A DNA stretch of 63,899 nt, from the NCBI GenBank assembly GCA_910587915.1, contig CAJUOB010000012.1, positions 1-63,899 of the forward strand, written 5' to 3'. The DNA is from an uncultured Muribaculaceae bacterium (GTDB lineage: Bacteria; Bacteroidota; Bacteroidia; Bacteroidales; Muribaculaceae). The notes beneath the pieces were generated by a model. The model did not search any database, was not told the origin of the DNA, and saw only the letters and a program-made list of their open reading frames with translations. Positions 9,144 through 18,438 of this stretch are shown piece by piece (positions within the stretch are counted from its first letter, which is position 1; each line of letters starts with the position of its first letter). Both the position numbers and the translations under genes were made by a program.

Positions 9144-10793
9144 TTATTTATTCTCGTGCTCGTATTTGAGAGTCATCGAGGGCTGGTCGCACACTTCCGA
9201 CGGGCCGAAGTACTGGATGGGGCCGGGATACATGTAGCATGTATTGTGAGCCCAGTCGTCGCGCTGAGCAGCGAATTTCTGGAAGGGCTTTCCGTCAAGA
9301 CGCACAAGTGCTTTCTGAATCACGGGCTTATCCTCAGCGTTACGACGTTCTACATTCATCATCATTGTGATAGGAATACCGCCGGGGATCCACTGAACAG
9401 CAGGCTTAACAAGATTGCGGATAGACGACATGTAGCCGGTTACGCCAGCATTGATAAGTGCTGTTGCATTGTAGCCGAGAGAATAGCAGTAGTCTGCATC
9501 GAAGTTGGAGGGATCGGCGCAGCGGCCTTCATAGCCAAAGAAATGGTGGAGCGAAGAGAATTTGCCTTTGGCAGCCTTGAACGCTTCAGATTTAGCAACA
9601 TAGTCAGCCACAAGACCGCTAAGAAGCTTCTCTGTCTCGATAAGCGAAACCTGTACGTTGCCATGGGGGTCACGGTCGAGCATAAGCTGACGCGAAACCT
9701 CTTCGGGAAGTTTCTTGAGAGCGGCAACATTTTCAGCGGCGAGATTTCCGAGAATAAATGCAGTAAGCTCTTCTTCGTTCATGTCCTTCACCTTATCCTT
9801 GTTTGCACCGAGGAGCTCATTGAGTTCGCTGATAAGACGCTTGTATTCGGGGATGAACTCGATAAGACCTTCGGGAACCAGAACAGTACCGAAGTTATTT
9901 CCGTCGACAGCACGGGCAATGACGATATCGCCAATGTACTTCACGATTTCATCGAGACTCATGCCGCGCTCTTCGATTTCTTCAGAAATAAGGCAGATGT
10001 TGGGCTGTGTCTGGAGTGCGCATTCGAGAGCGATATGGCTTGCCGAACGACCCATGAGTTTAATGAAGTGCCAGTATTTCTTTGCAGAGTTGCAGTCGCG
10101 CTGGATGTTGCCGATAACTTCGGAATATACCTTGGTAGCGGTGTCGAAACCAAACGAGGTTTCAATCACATCGTTCTTAAGGTCACCGTCGATAGTCTTG
10201 GGGCAGCCAATCACCTGTACACCGGCGTTGATAGCCTTGTAGTATTCGGCCAAAATTGCGGCATTGGTATTGGAGTCGTCACCACCGATGATTACAAGTG
10301 CGGTAATACCGAGTTCCTTGAGGATTTCAAGACCTTTGTCGAACTGGTCCTTATGCTCGAGCTTGGTACGGCCCGATCCGATGATGTCGAAACCACCGGT
10401 ATTGCGGTATTCATCGATAATAGGAGCGGTGAGTTCGATGTATTTATGATCTACGAGACCGCCGGGGCCCATGAGGAAACCGAAAAGACGGCTGTCGCGG
10501 TGTATTTTCTTAATACCGTCGAAGAGTCCGCTGATCACATTGTGACCGCCGGGAGCCTGACCACCTGAAAGAATCACACCCACATTCACGGGCTTGCCGG
10601 GACCGGGGTTCGAGTTCTTTTCAAAACGGATTTCAGGCAGACCGTATGTGTTGGGGAATAGGTTCTTGATAGCTTCCTGGTCGGCCACCGACTCGGTGGG
10701 ACGGCCTTCAACCACTTTCACAGCGCTTGTAAGCACTACAGGCAGTTTCGGCTTGTAGGCTGCACGCGCTTTTTGCAATGCGCTCTTTTTCAT
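9144..10793 (-). CDS. pfp: Diphosphate--fructose-6-phosphate 1-phosphotransferase (PPi-PFK)
   Basis: Reversibly phosphorylates fructose-6-phosphate to fructose-1,6-bisphosphate using PPi, in cytoplasmic glycolysis and gluconeogenesis. The start is taken at 10793 (MKKSALQKARAAYKPKLP); 25 further upstream codons run through the promoter. The length of 549 residues fits the long, plant-beta-like PFP class. Motifs: GGQAPGGHNVISG, GGDDSNTNA (second Asp marks PPi rather than ATP use), PKTIDGDLKN (catalytic Asp and the PPi-type Lys), MGRSASHIALE and the C-terminal YEGRCADPSNFD. It is monocistronic, with its own promoter and terminator. Product PPi from ppdK could feed it. Confidence 0.96.
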   Translation of the reverse strand: MKKSALQKARAAYKPKLPVVLTSAVKVVEGRPTESVADQEAIKNLFPNTYGLPEIRFEKNSNPGPGKPVNVGVILSGGQAPGGHNVISGLFDGIKKIHRDSRLFGFLMGPGGLVDHKYIELTAPIIDEYRNTGGFDIIGSGRTKLEHKDQFDKGLEILKELGITALVIIGGDDSNTNAAILAEYYKAINAGVQVIGCPKTIDGDLKNDVIETSFGFDTATKVYSEVIGNIQRDCNSAKKYWHFIKLMGRSASHIALECALQTQPNICLISEEIEERGMSLDEIVKYIGDIVIARAVDGNNFGTVLVPEGLIEFIPEYKRLISELNELLGANKDKVKDMNEEELTAFILGNLAAENVAALKKLPEEVSRQLMLDRDPHGNVQVSLIETEKLLSGLVADYVAKSEAFKAAKGKFSSLHHFFGYEGRCADPSNFDADYCYSLGYNATALINAGVTGYMSSIRNLVKPAVQWIPGGIPITMMMNVERRNAEDKPVIQKALVRLDGKPFQKFAAQRDDWAHNTCYMYPGPIQYFGPSEVCDQPSMTLKYEHENK

Positions 10794-10831
10794 CTTTTTA
10801 GTAGCTATTGTGTTGATATTAATTCTGAGTG

Positions 10832-10839
10832 CAAAATTA
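10832..10839 (-). promoter_or_regulatory. Promoter -7 element of pfp
   Basis: TAATTTTG on the minus strand matches TAnnTTTG. It would start transcription about 30 bases before the pfp ATG at 10793. No clear -33 TTTG at the ideal distance. Confidence 0.5.
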
Positions 10840-10883
10840 ACAAAAATTTCCGTTTCACATTCTATCAAAATGTGAATAAGTGT

Positions 10884-12158
10884 TTAACGACCCGCTATTG
10901 CTGTCGACAGCTTGTCGGGCTGCAAATATTTTGCTGCCATCTCTGCGATTTTTGAAGATGTGAGATTATGTATGGCATCTTGCTGGCATTCGAAATATCC
11001 GGGCGGAGTTCCAACGAATAACTGATTTGCATAGTAGCCCATTATACCCGCAGGAGTGTCGAGAATTTCCGCAAGCGATGTCGCAGCATGAAGTTTCAAT
11101 CGGCGAAGTTCATCGCCAACAGGTGGCTCAACAGCCATCCTTGCCATCTCCGCAGCAATTTCACGGCGCACAATGTCGGTATTGGAGCAATCGAACTGGG
11201 CTGAGACTGCCACATACGAGCCCTCCTGACATCCGAGCAAATAGGCCGATATGCCATAAGTGAGACCTTTCTCCTCACGTATGTTCGCCATAAGGCGGCT
11301 GCCGAAATATCCACCTAAGGCCATCACTGTAAGTCTAAGCGGTATATAATCTTCGTGAGATCGAGGCGGCGCCTGCAGTCCGGTGACTATTGCATTCTGA
11401 AAAGCATCCTGCTTCCAGGATGTACGTTCCACAGGATTCAGTACAACATCCATCGGCCGTACATCTATAGTGTAGCCTTCGCCTTGTGAGGGTATCGATT
11501 GAAGGAATTCTCTAACCGACTGCTCTACCCGACTGTCGGCACAACCTGAAAGGAATGCGTGTATACGCTTCGGACACATCATTCTCTGATGAACGGCGCG
11601 CAATTGTTCCGAACTTACGGATGTAATCAGTTCCTCGGTAAGCGGCTGCCCCAAAGGATGTGTATCTCCATACATTATCCGGGTGAAAGCCTCATCGGCA
11701 AGAGCCGCTACATCTTCCCGCGATGACATGAACGACGATAGCGCACGAAGTTTGGCGGTTTCCAATGGCGATTCCGGATAATTTGCATTTATCACGCAAT
11801 CGCCGATAACAGGCATCAATTCCTCGGCCCGGTCATTAAGGAACCAAACGTCAAGTACACAATGATGCGATTGAGGGCGAACCCCTATTCTGGCACCATT
11901 ATAGTCGAGAATATCGGCAATCTCATCAGCGGTGCGGCTTAAAGTTCCTTCCACCATCTGCGAAACAAACATATTTGCCACAGTGGCCGACCCTACCTCC
12001 GCCACGCCACCCTCGAAGGCAATGCTCAACCGGCTGACGGGCTGATCGCCGCCGTACACCGAATGCAAAGTCACACCATTCGGCAGCACCTCCACTCTCT
12101 CCGGAGGCACCGTAAGATGACCGAATGGTCTAACTTCCGGAACGTCTTTACGATTCAT
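10884..12158 (-). CDS. M16 family peptidase homologue, metal site missing
   Basis: A protein of the insulinase/pitrilysin (M16) fold, 424 residues, two repeated alpha/beta halves. The family zinc motif HxxEH should stand near residues 63-67, in the segment between EVGSATVAN and GTLSRT; here it reads MFVSQ, so the protein is very likely not a peptidase by itself. Such catalytically dead M16 subunits often pair with an active partner, but no active partner is visible in the window. LPNGVTLHSV and YGISAYLLGCQEGSYVAV are typical M16 segments. It overlaps kdsB by four bases (ATGA) and ends 91 bases from the pfp start. Confidence 0.88.
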   Translation of the reverse strand: MNRKDVPEVRPFGHLTVPPERVEVLPNGVTLHSVYGGDQPVSRLSIAFEGGVAEVGSATVANMFVSQMVEGTLSRTADEIADILDYNGARIGVRPQSHHCVLDVWFLNDRAEELMPVIGDCVINANYPESPLETAKLRALSSFMSSREDVAALADEAFTRIMYGDTHPLGQPLTEELITSVSSEQLRAVHQRMMCPKRIHAFLSGCADSRVEQSVREFLQSIPSQGEGYTIDVRPMDVVLNPVERTSWKQDAFQNAIVTGLQAPPRSHEDYIPLRLTVMALGGYFGSRLMANIREEKGLTYGISAYLLGCQEGSYVAVSAQFDCSNTDIVRREIAAEMARMAVEPPVGDELRRLKLHAATSLAEILDTPAGIMGYYANQLFVGTPPGYFECQQDAIHNLTSSKIAEMAAKYLQPDKLSTAIAGR

Positions 12159-12916
12159 AGCGAAGCAAGATATTTCTCAGCCGCCTCGAGGTCGGCAGGC
12201 GTATCAATTCCTATCGTGGCATCTGTCGTCACAGCCATTTTAATCCGATAGCCATTTTGCAGCCAACGTAACTGCTCGAGCGATTCGGCAAGTTCCAATT
12301 GGCTCTGTGGCAATTTGCCAAGTTGCTGCAATACATCGGCTCGATATCCGTACAGTCCCACATGTGTATAGTACTGTACGGCTGCGGGCCATTGCGACGG
12401 TTCCGCTCCGCGAACATATGGTATCACCGAACGGGAGAAGTACATCGCATCCATATTGTCGGCCATTACCACTTTAGGCGTGTTCGGATCGGCCAAAGCT
12501 TCGAAACCGGCAGCGGGGTCGAATGGCCTGGCCAGCGATGCGATCTGCACCTGTGGATCGGAAAAACATGCTTTGAGTGCCTCAAGCTGGTTCAACGCAA
12601 TAAAAGGCTCATCACCCTGTATATTTACAACAACATCGGCATCCGAGCCAACTATGGCATAGGCTTCGCGACAGCGGTCGGTACCACTTCTATGTTGATC
12701 GGATGTCATCACAGCACGGCCTCCGAAAGCCTCTACGGCCGAAAGTATTCTCTCATCGTCGGTAGCGACCACAACCTGGTCGAAGCACTGACATGCACGC
12801 TTGTAGACACGTTCAATCATGCTTACACCTCCAATCTTTGCCAAAGGTTTGCCGGGAAAACGGGTCGACGCATAGCGCGCCGGTATTATAGCGATAAATG
12901 TTGTTTCAGTCTTCAT
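12155..12916 (-). CDS. kdsB: 3-deoxy-manno-octulosonate cytidylyltransferase (CMP-Kdo synthetase)
   Basis: Activates Kdo with CTP to CMP-Kdo and PPi for the lipopolysaccharide inner core, in the cytoplasm. The start is at 12916 (MKTETTFIAIIPARYAS), 253 residues, close to the family length of ~250; a start 10 codons upstream is open but overlaps nfeD more. Motifs: the nucleotide-binding IIPARYASTRFPGKPLA, the Lys/Arg rich HRSGTDRC and VVNIQGDEPFI. It overlaps the end of nfeD by 11 bases and is coupled to the M16 gene. Confidence 0.96.
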   Translation of the reverse strand: MKTETTFIAIIPARYASTRFPGKPLAKIGGVSMIERVYKRACQCFDQVVVATDDERILSAVEAFGGRAVMTSDQHRSGTDRCREAYAIVGSDADVVVNIQGDEPFIALNQLEALKACFSDPQVQIASLARPFDPAAGFEALADPNTPKVVMADNMDAMYFSRSVIPYVRGAEPSQWPAAVQYYTHVGLYGYRADVLQQLGKLPQSQLELAESLEQLRWLQNGYRIKMAVTTDATIGIDTPADLEAAEKYLASL

Positions 12917-14240
12917 ATTCTTCAACGTATAGTTGTGCATTTTCATATTTCTTTACCATAACCTTGCGGTGAGCGAGAATAAATGGCCCGGTCGACACTG
13001 CATCGAATATCGTCGAACCAATCGAAACCTTGCCGGCAGGCCGCATCTCGGTGACAGTCTCAGCGATCTGGCCGACATATTTGGCCGGGCCCATGTCTAC
13101 TCCGACAAAACCATCGGAATTTTTCAGTTCTGTCATCAGCTCCGAATGGCGGCGCACGAACTTCGGTCCAAAGCGCGAAGTGAGAAAAAGAATGGCAATC
13201 AACGCAAGCGCACCACCGGCACCCACCACAATAAGCGCATTTCCCACAGCTTCAAAATCGACACCGGATATTGAATCGCTGTTCACCATGGCTCCTATCA
13301 TAGACACTATTATGGCTATAATACCGCATACTCCACAAATGCCGAAGCCGGGTATCACAAACAACTCAAGTGCTATCAGAATTATCCCCAATATAAAAGC
13401 AAGAAGAACCCATCCGGGCATCCCCCCTGCAACAAGCATAGGAAGGAAATAAAGAATCGAGGTGACCAGGGATACCGCAGCCGCAAATCCCAAGCCCGGT
13501 GTGTGCATCTCCATATATATGCCACCGAGAATAAGCATTATGAGAACCGCGCGCACCGCCGCATTCGAAAGGAATCCGAGAATGTCATCGCCAAGAGTGC
13601 TATGGTAGTACTCTACAATCTCATCTTCGCGGTGAAGTTGCTCAAGTACATCTGTCAGATTCGCAGCGACACCATCAGCATATCCGCACTCCACTGCCTG
13701 CGTCGAGGTAAGCGACACAGATACTTCAGGATTCACCATCGATGCAGCAATCTCAGGATTACGACGCCAACACATGGAATCGCCGACCATGACTTTGCCA
13801 TGATGCTCGGCTGTAGCGCGCATCATCGTACTCATATACGACTGATATTTTTCCGGCATAGGCTCACCGGAGCCATTGACCACCGTTGCAGAGCCCATAC
13901 TTGCACCGGGTGCCATATACACGCTATCGCACGCCAGGGCTATAAGGGCTCCCGCCGATGCGGCATTGACATCCACATATGCAACCGTAGGCAGTATTTC
14001 CCGCATCAAAGAGGTGCGGATGGAATCGGCAGCATCCAGAGCACCGCCAAAAGTATTGAGCTTCACTACAATAAGATCGCAGTCCTTCTCGTGAGCCTCA
14101 TCAAGAGCTTTGCGGAAGTGATGAAAAGCGCCAAGATCTATTTCGGTTTCTACCGGTATCACAAAGACCGATGCAGCCATCGGCATAATACCTGCAAGAA
14201 TAGCGATAATCAAGGCGAAAATCCGAAGAAAAGATTTCAT
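12906..14240 (-). CDS. NfeD-type membrane serine protease (NfeD1b)
   Basis: A membrane-bound protease of the ClpP/crotonase-like NfeD family, thought to act in membrane quality control, often with a stomatin. The 444-residue protein has a signal or first helix at 4-22, then the protease domain, about four to five membrane helices (220-350), and a C-terminal OB-like NfeD domain (about 375-440). The nucleophile is Ser95 in NAASAGALI. The general-base Lys is probably K131 in PEKYQSYM, an inference from the family. No stomatin/SPFH gene is adjacent. It overlaps the upstream YbhN-like gene by ATGA. Confidence 0.9.
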   Translation of the reverse strand: MKSFLRIFALIIAILAGIMPMAASVFVIPVETEIDLGAFHHFRKALDEAHEKDCDLIVVKLNTFGGALDAADSIRTSLMREILPTVAYVDVNAASAGALIALACDSVYMAPGASMGSATVVNGSGEPMPEKYQSYMSTMMRATAEHHGKVMVGDSMCWRRNPEIAASMVNPEVSVSLTSTQAVECGYADGVAANLTDVLEQLHREDEIVEYYHSTLGDDILGFLSNAAVRAVLIMLILGGIYMEMHTPGLGFAAAVSLVTSILYFLPMLVAGGMPGWVLLAFILGIILIALELFVIPGFGICGVCGIIAIIVSMIGAMVNSDSISGVDFEAVGNALIVVGAGGALALIAILFLTSRFGPKFVRRHSELMTELKNSDGFVGVDMGPAKYVGQIAETVTEMRPAGKVSIGSTIFDAVSTGPFILAHRKVMVKKYENAQLYVEEYED

Positions 14241-15283
14241 ATAGTAGGTTTTTTATTTTCCCCAAAATAACCCGGTAGCAGAGTGCAGCCGCCTATTATA
14301 TATATGTAGTAACTTAACAATCGCCATACCAAAGCAAGAACAGCCGCCATACCTACATTACCGATAAGGTCACCATAGTAAGTAGCGAAAAGCCATTCGC
14401 TTATACCACTTCCTCCCGGTGTAGGACTGACCATGAGTACAACCCATACTACAAATTGGCGGGCAAAGACGAGCAGTTGAGAGGCCGATGGGACAAATGC
14501 CAAAAATAGAAAGCTTACCACAAAATAGCGTGAGAACCACGATAAGACTGTAGAACCGAACACATTGAGCCACCACCGAGCCGACCGTCCTTTTACCCAT
14601 TGCGAAGTTGCGACCATATTATGGGCCATATTGAGTATTTTGCCCGAGAACCGCCGCAGAATGCGCCAACCCGACATTTTCTCAAGCATGTGGCTCGTGG
14701 CATCAGGACGCGCTAAAATAGCAATATATAGCACAGCGGTCCAGACAACGATACCGGCATATACAAGCCAAAACACAATCTCGACTCCTCCCAGAAAAGC
14801 ACTGACGCCTTCACTGACAGACGCTCCGGCCGCAAATAAATCGGACAATGGCACGATAAGTACCATGATAGGGCAAAACACAACAAAAAACAGCTCATCA
14901 AGAAAGAGAGTGGTCAAAGTCAATGCCGTGGCACGGCCGATAGAAATCCCCTCACGGTTCAAATAAAAAATAGCAAGGGCACTTCCGCCCACTACCGAGG
15001 GGGTGATTGCCGATGTAAAAGCACACATTATATCGGTACGGAAAGCCCGCTTCCACGTAAGATCGCCGGCGGCTATAGTATGGAAACGCCAGGCGAGTCC
15101 AAAATCACGCCCCACGACGGCAAGCAATGCCAAACCTATGCAGATCAGAGTATGGCCATCAAGCGGTATGCTCCGCAAGGTGGCCATATCTATATCTTTC
15201 CTTATGAGCCATATCGCAACAGCCGCTCCAAAAACGAGCGGCAGAGCCGTCTTCCATAAAGTTTTCGACAGCTCCTTAGCCAT
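14237..15283 (-). CDS. YbhN/LPG-synthase-like integral membrane protein
   Basis: A 348-residue protein of the flippase-like (UPF0104, lysylphosphatidylglycerol synthase transmembrane) family, with about eight helices and no aminoacyl-transferase domain. Family marks are FRTDIMCAFTSAITPSVVGG (about 93-112) and SPTPGGSGISEWLF. Members are found with lipid and glycan genes, but a substrate cannot be read from this sequence. It lies one base after the ThiE-like gene and overlaps nfeD by ATGA. Confidence 0.85.
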   Translation of the reverse strand: MAKELSKTLWKTALPLVFGAAVAIWLIRKDIDMATLRSIPLDGHTLICIGLALLAVVGRDFGLAWRFHTIAAGDLTWKRAFRTDIMCAFTSAITPSVVGGSALAIFYLNREGISIGRATALTLTTLFLDELFFVVFCPIMVLIVPLSDLFAAGASVSEGVSAFLGGVEIVFWLVYAGIVVWTAVLYIAILARPDATSHMLEKMSGWRILRRFSGKILNMAHNMVATSQWVKGRSARWWLNVFGSTVLSWFSRYFVVSFLFLAFVPSASQLLVFARQFVVWVVLMVSPTPGGSGISEWLFATYYGDLIGNVGMAAVLALVWRLLSYYIYIIGGCTLLPGYFGENKKPTI

Positions 15284-15284
15284 A

Positions 15285-15857
15285 TCAGTTCATAAACATA
15301 TCGCGTACTGTTGAAATAGCCGCTACAGGATCTTCCGCCTCAAAAAGCGGCTTACCACAGCAAATTCCCGAGAATCCGTCTTTTTTAAGAGCCAAAACAG
15401 CGTCTGCATCGATGCAATCCGTATACGCAACCACCGGGAACTGCGATCCGGTAGCGCGTATGGCGGCTATCGTAGCTGCAGCATCCTTATCGGGCGCAAT
15501 GGCCACATAGTCGATATCAGCTCTTTCAAGTTCGAGAGCCACACTACTCTCTCCTGTTTCAGCTCCTATGACAGCTTCAGGACCTAAATCTTCACGTACT
15601 TTAACCGGAGATGCGGCTCCCAAAGTAAGGAACACGCCATGCATGCCATATTCCTTGGCAGCCTCAATATCGTCAGTGACAGTAAGCATCACACCACTCT
15701 CGCGACATAAGTCGACCATGGCGGGATAGTGCTCACGTTTCTCTTCTTCGGAAATACCGGCGGCGAGAACAATCCAACCGCATCCGGCCTCGATAGCCAT
15801 TTGTGCCATCTCAGAGAGAGAGTATCTGTCGTTTATTTCAAGTAATACCTGTAACAT
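15285..15857 (-). CDS. ThiE-like (thiamine phosphate synthase family) barrel protein
   Basis: A 190-residue TIM-barrel protein resembling the ThiE/TenI superfamily (VLLEINDRYSLSEMAQMAIEAGCGWIVLAAG; DYVAIAPDKDAAAT; GICCGKPLF). The ThiE pyrophosphate-binding segments (GxSxHN type, GPIFPTxTK type and the late GGI) are not present, so thiamine phosphate synthesis is doubtful. It leads the small group with the YbhN-like, NfeD, KdsB and M16 genes. A TATCTTTG sequence just before the ATG may be a promoter but would leave almost no leader. Confidence 0.75.
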   Translation of the reverse strand: MLQVLLEINDRYSLSEMAQMAIEAGCGWIVLAAGISEEEKREHYPAMVDLCRESGVMLTVTDDIEAAKEYGMHGVFLTLGAASPVKVREDLGPEAVIGAETGESSVALELERADIDYVAIAPDKDAAATIAAIRATGSQFPVVAYTDCIDADAVLALKKDGFSGICCGKPLFEAEDPVAAISTVRDMFMN

Positions 15858-15929
15858 CGCAAAGATAGATTTATATACTTATTATAGTATAACAACTGGA
15901 ATGGCACAGATTCCATGCCGAGCCATAAA

Positions 15930-16841
15930 TCAGCTTTCTCCCAAGCGCTTGCGATAGAACACGAAGTCGCGTCCGAGATATTTCTCGCGCACAACAGGGT
16001 TTTCGGCAAGCTCCTCGGATGTTCCCTGGAAAAGAATTCGACCTTCGAACAGAAGATAAGCGCGATCGGTGATTCGAAGTGTCTCCTGCGCGTTATGGTC
16101 GGTAATCAGAATGCCTATGTTTTTATCTTTCAGCTTATACACAATCGACTGTATGTCTTCCACCGCAATAGGATCGACACCAGCGAATGGCTCGTCGAGC
16201 ATTATAAAACTGGGGTTTATGGCAAGACATCGTGCGATCTCAGTTCGGCGACGTTCTCCACCGGATAATTGATCGCCAAGGTTTTTGCGCACTTTCTGGA
16301 GACGGAACTCCGCGATAAGACTCTCAAGTTTATCACGTTGCTCTTCCTTGGTCATTTTCGTCATCTGAAGCACGGCCCGGATATTATCCTCCACACTCAG
16401 TTTGCGAAATACCGATGCTTCCTGTGCAAGATAACCGATACCATTCTGCGCACGCTTATACACAGGGTAATCCGTTATATTAAGATCGTTCAGGAATATC
16501 TGCCCTTCATTCGGTTGAATCAGACCTACGGTCATGTAGAAAGTTGTGGTCTTTCCGGCGCCATTAGGCCCAAGAAGGCCGACAATCTCCCCCTGTGTCA
16601 CATCGATGGATACATGATTCACGACAGTACGCTTGCCATATTTCTTGACAAGATTATCGGTACGAAGAACCCATGGTTTATTTTCCTCGACCACGATATC
16701 GGCCACGGTATCGCCATCGGCGATTACAGTTTCCTCCACTATATCGCGCACGTTATCATCGGCCACAGGAAGTTCAAACGGATTGGGCGTAGCTTCCGTT
16801 TCCTGATCTTTATTTCGGAATTTCGATATGAGACCCATCAC
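15930..16841 (-). CDS. lptB: LPS export ABC transporter ATP-binding protein
   Basis: The ATPase of the LptBFG transporter that extracts LPS from the inner membrane. Walker A GPNGAGKTT at 91-99, Q-loop in GYLAQEASVF, signature LSGGERRR, Walker B FIMLDEPFAGVD, switch His in LITDHNAQETL. LptB-specific features are the EASVFRKLSVEDNI segment and the C-terminal FLGRDF-like YLGRDF. Length 303; the first ~57 residues are an acidic extension that E. coli-type LptB lacks. No start codon inside that extension gives the short form. It overlaps udk by ATGA. Confidence 0.95.
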   Translation of the reverse strand: MMGLISKFRNKDQETEATPNPFELPVADDNVRDIVEETVIADGDTVADIVVEENKPWVLRTDNLVKKYGKRTVVNHVSIDVTQGEIVGLLGPNGAGKTTTFYMTVGLIQPNEGQIFLNDLNITDYPVYKRAQNGIGYLAQEASVFRKLSVEDNIRAVLQMTKMTKEEQRDKLESLIAEFRLQKVRKNLGDQLSGGERRRTEIARCLAINPSFIMLDEPFAGVDPIAVEDIQSIVYKLKDKNIGILITDHNAQETLRITDRAYLLFEGRILFQGTSEELAENPVVREKYLGRDFVFYRKRLGES

Positions 16842-17485
16842 TCAGCTTGGCAAGATTCGTCATCGCGTCGGCCTCCACGGCGCAGACGGCTCTCAATATA
16901 ATCGGTGAGCAAATTGATTGCTACAGTATTGCTACCGCCCTGAGGCACAATCAAGTCCGCGTAGCGCTTCGATGGTTCTATGTATTGGCAATGCATAGGT
17001 TTTAGCACATCTGCATAGCGGTCGATAACTATCTGTGGAGTACGTCCACGTTCGATACAGTCACGGGCAATCACGCGGATAAGACGGTCGTCGGCATCGG
17101 CATCTACAAACACCTTCACATCGAGCATACTTCGCAGAACCGGGTCGGTAAGCACCAGAATACCTTCGACGATAACAACATCGGCAGGTTTAACCGTAAC
17201 AGTCTCGGCCTGACGGGTACATGTAAGATAGGAATAGGTCGGCATCTCTATGGATTTACCTTCTTTCAACTGCTTGAGTTGTTCGACAAGAAGAGACCAC
17301 TCGATGGCTGCCGGCTCATCAAAATTGATTTTCGACCGCTCGGCCGGTGGTATATGGCTTGAGTCCTTGTAGTACGAATCCTGTGGCATCACGGCCACTT
17401 CGCCGGCCGGAAGGCTGGCAATAATTTTATTGACAACAGTGGTCTTGCCCGAGCCGGTACCTCCGGCGATTCCTATGATTAGCAT
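16838..17485 (-). CDS. udk: Uridine kinase
   Basis: Phosphorylates uridine or cytidine to UMP or CMP in pyrimidine salvage. The 215-residue protein has Walker A GGTGSGKTTV near residues 8-17, the QDSYYKD motif near 35-42, INFDEPAAIEW, and the nucleoside-kinase RVIARDCIERGR. The C-terminal VPQGGSNTVAINLL is typical of the UMP-kinase group of bacteria. The gene is followed by lptB with a four-base overlap. Confidence 0.95.
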   Translation of the reverse strand: MLIIGIAGGTGSGKTTVVNKIIASLPAGEVAVMPQDSYYKDSSHIPPAERSKINFDEPAAIEWSLLVEQLKQLKEGKSIEMPTYSYLTCTRQAETVTVKPADVVIVEGILVLTDPVLRSMLDVKVFVDADADDRLIRVIARDCIERGRTPQIVIDRYADVLKPMHCQYIEPSKRYADLIVPQGGSNTVAINLLTDYIESRLRRGGRRDDESCQAE

Positions 17486-17559
17486 TATTTCCTTGTTTCA
17501 GGTTAATGGCGCGAATTTACGAATTTTTTTGTATTATCGGTCATAAAAGGTGGCAGAAT

Positions 17560-18435
17560 TCATGCGGGACACAGCACTGCCCTCACATCATCCTCAGAGC
17601 CACAGAACGGTCCGGTGTGCTTCAGTTTCAATGTGCACATAGCTGCTGCGAACTCTCCAGCCTCACGGTAGCCGGCACCACGGCTCCGGCAATATAGATA
17701 TCCGGCCATATAAGTGTCGCCACATCCTGTGGCATCAACCACTTCGGAAAGTGCAAATGCAGGTATCTCATAGAATGTATTCCCGGCATATATCAAAGAA
17801 CCGCGGTCGCCTAATGTCAGCAATACTTCACGGCATCCCCACTCTGCAAGCTGCACAGCAGCCTTGTAAGGATCAGAGCACCCTGTCAAGGTCTCCATTT
17901 CCTTCTCATTTGCCTTGAGGATATCGATATACTTCAACGCCTCGAACTTATCGGTCCAGTCTATGGCATATACTTTCTCGCCTCGCACTTCCCTCAGATA
18001 TCCTTGTGCATCAACCGACACAATGCCTTTCTTCGACAACAACTTTATGGCGTCCAAAGAGAAATCATCGGCCAAAAGAGTGCCAAGGTGGAATATGCGG
18101 GCTTCAGCCAGATTCAGATTCTCAACAGTGAAGGGGTCGGCCTTGGCAAGCACACGCTGGGTGCGGTCATTTAAATTTTCGCCGTATTTATTTTCAAAGA
18201 AAACCGATTTCCGCGAAGGAATGACATCTACATTTATACCCAGCGCACGTATTTCCTCTACAGCATTTAGTTCACTTTCACCCACAGAGGTAAGCAATTT
18301 GAACCGTGAATGATCCAATCCTGCCAAAGCGTGAGCGAAATAATAGGCCGTACCTCCGGGCATGTAGGTTTCCAGGCGGGGAGTGATTATTTTATCGAGC
18401 GTGATATGTCCGATGCAACATATATCGGGAATCAT
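17560..18435 (-). CDS. PfkB family carbohydrate kinase
   Basis: An ATP-dependent sugar or nucleoside kinase of the ribokinase fold, 291 residues. The N-terminal GHITLDKI and GGTAYYFAHAL are substrate-side motifs. The PfkB signature DATGCGDTYMAGY near 235-247 contains the catalytic Asp. The anion-hole GAGD is GCGD here. The substrate is not determined by the sequence. It starts three bases after the stop of a FucP-family importer, so the two probably import and phosphorylate the same sugar. Confidence 0.9.
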   Translation of the reverse strand: MIPDICCIGHITLDKIITPRLETYMPGGTAYYFAHALAGLDHSRFKLLTSVGESELNAVEEIRALGINVDVIPSRKSVFFENKYGENLNDRTQRVLAKADPFTVENLNLAEARIFHLGTLLADDFSLDAIKLLSKKGIVSVDAQGYLREVRGEKVYAIDWTDKFEALKYIDILKANEKEMETLTGCSDPYKAAVQLAEWGCREVLLTLGDRGSLIYAGNTFYEIPAFALSEVVDATGCGDTYMAGYLYCRSRGAGYREAGEFAAAMCTLKLKHTGPFCGSEDDVRAVLCPA

Positions 18436-18438
18436 AAT

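Noticed and set aside
9123..10568. 481-codon plus-strand ORF
   Set aside because: Antisense shadow of pfp; no protein family features, and pfp is certain.
15860..15867. TATCTTTG promoter just before the ThiE-like gene
   Set aside because: It would place the transcript start at or behind the ATG, so it is not listed as a promoter.
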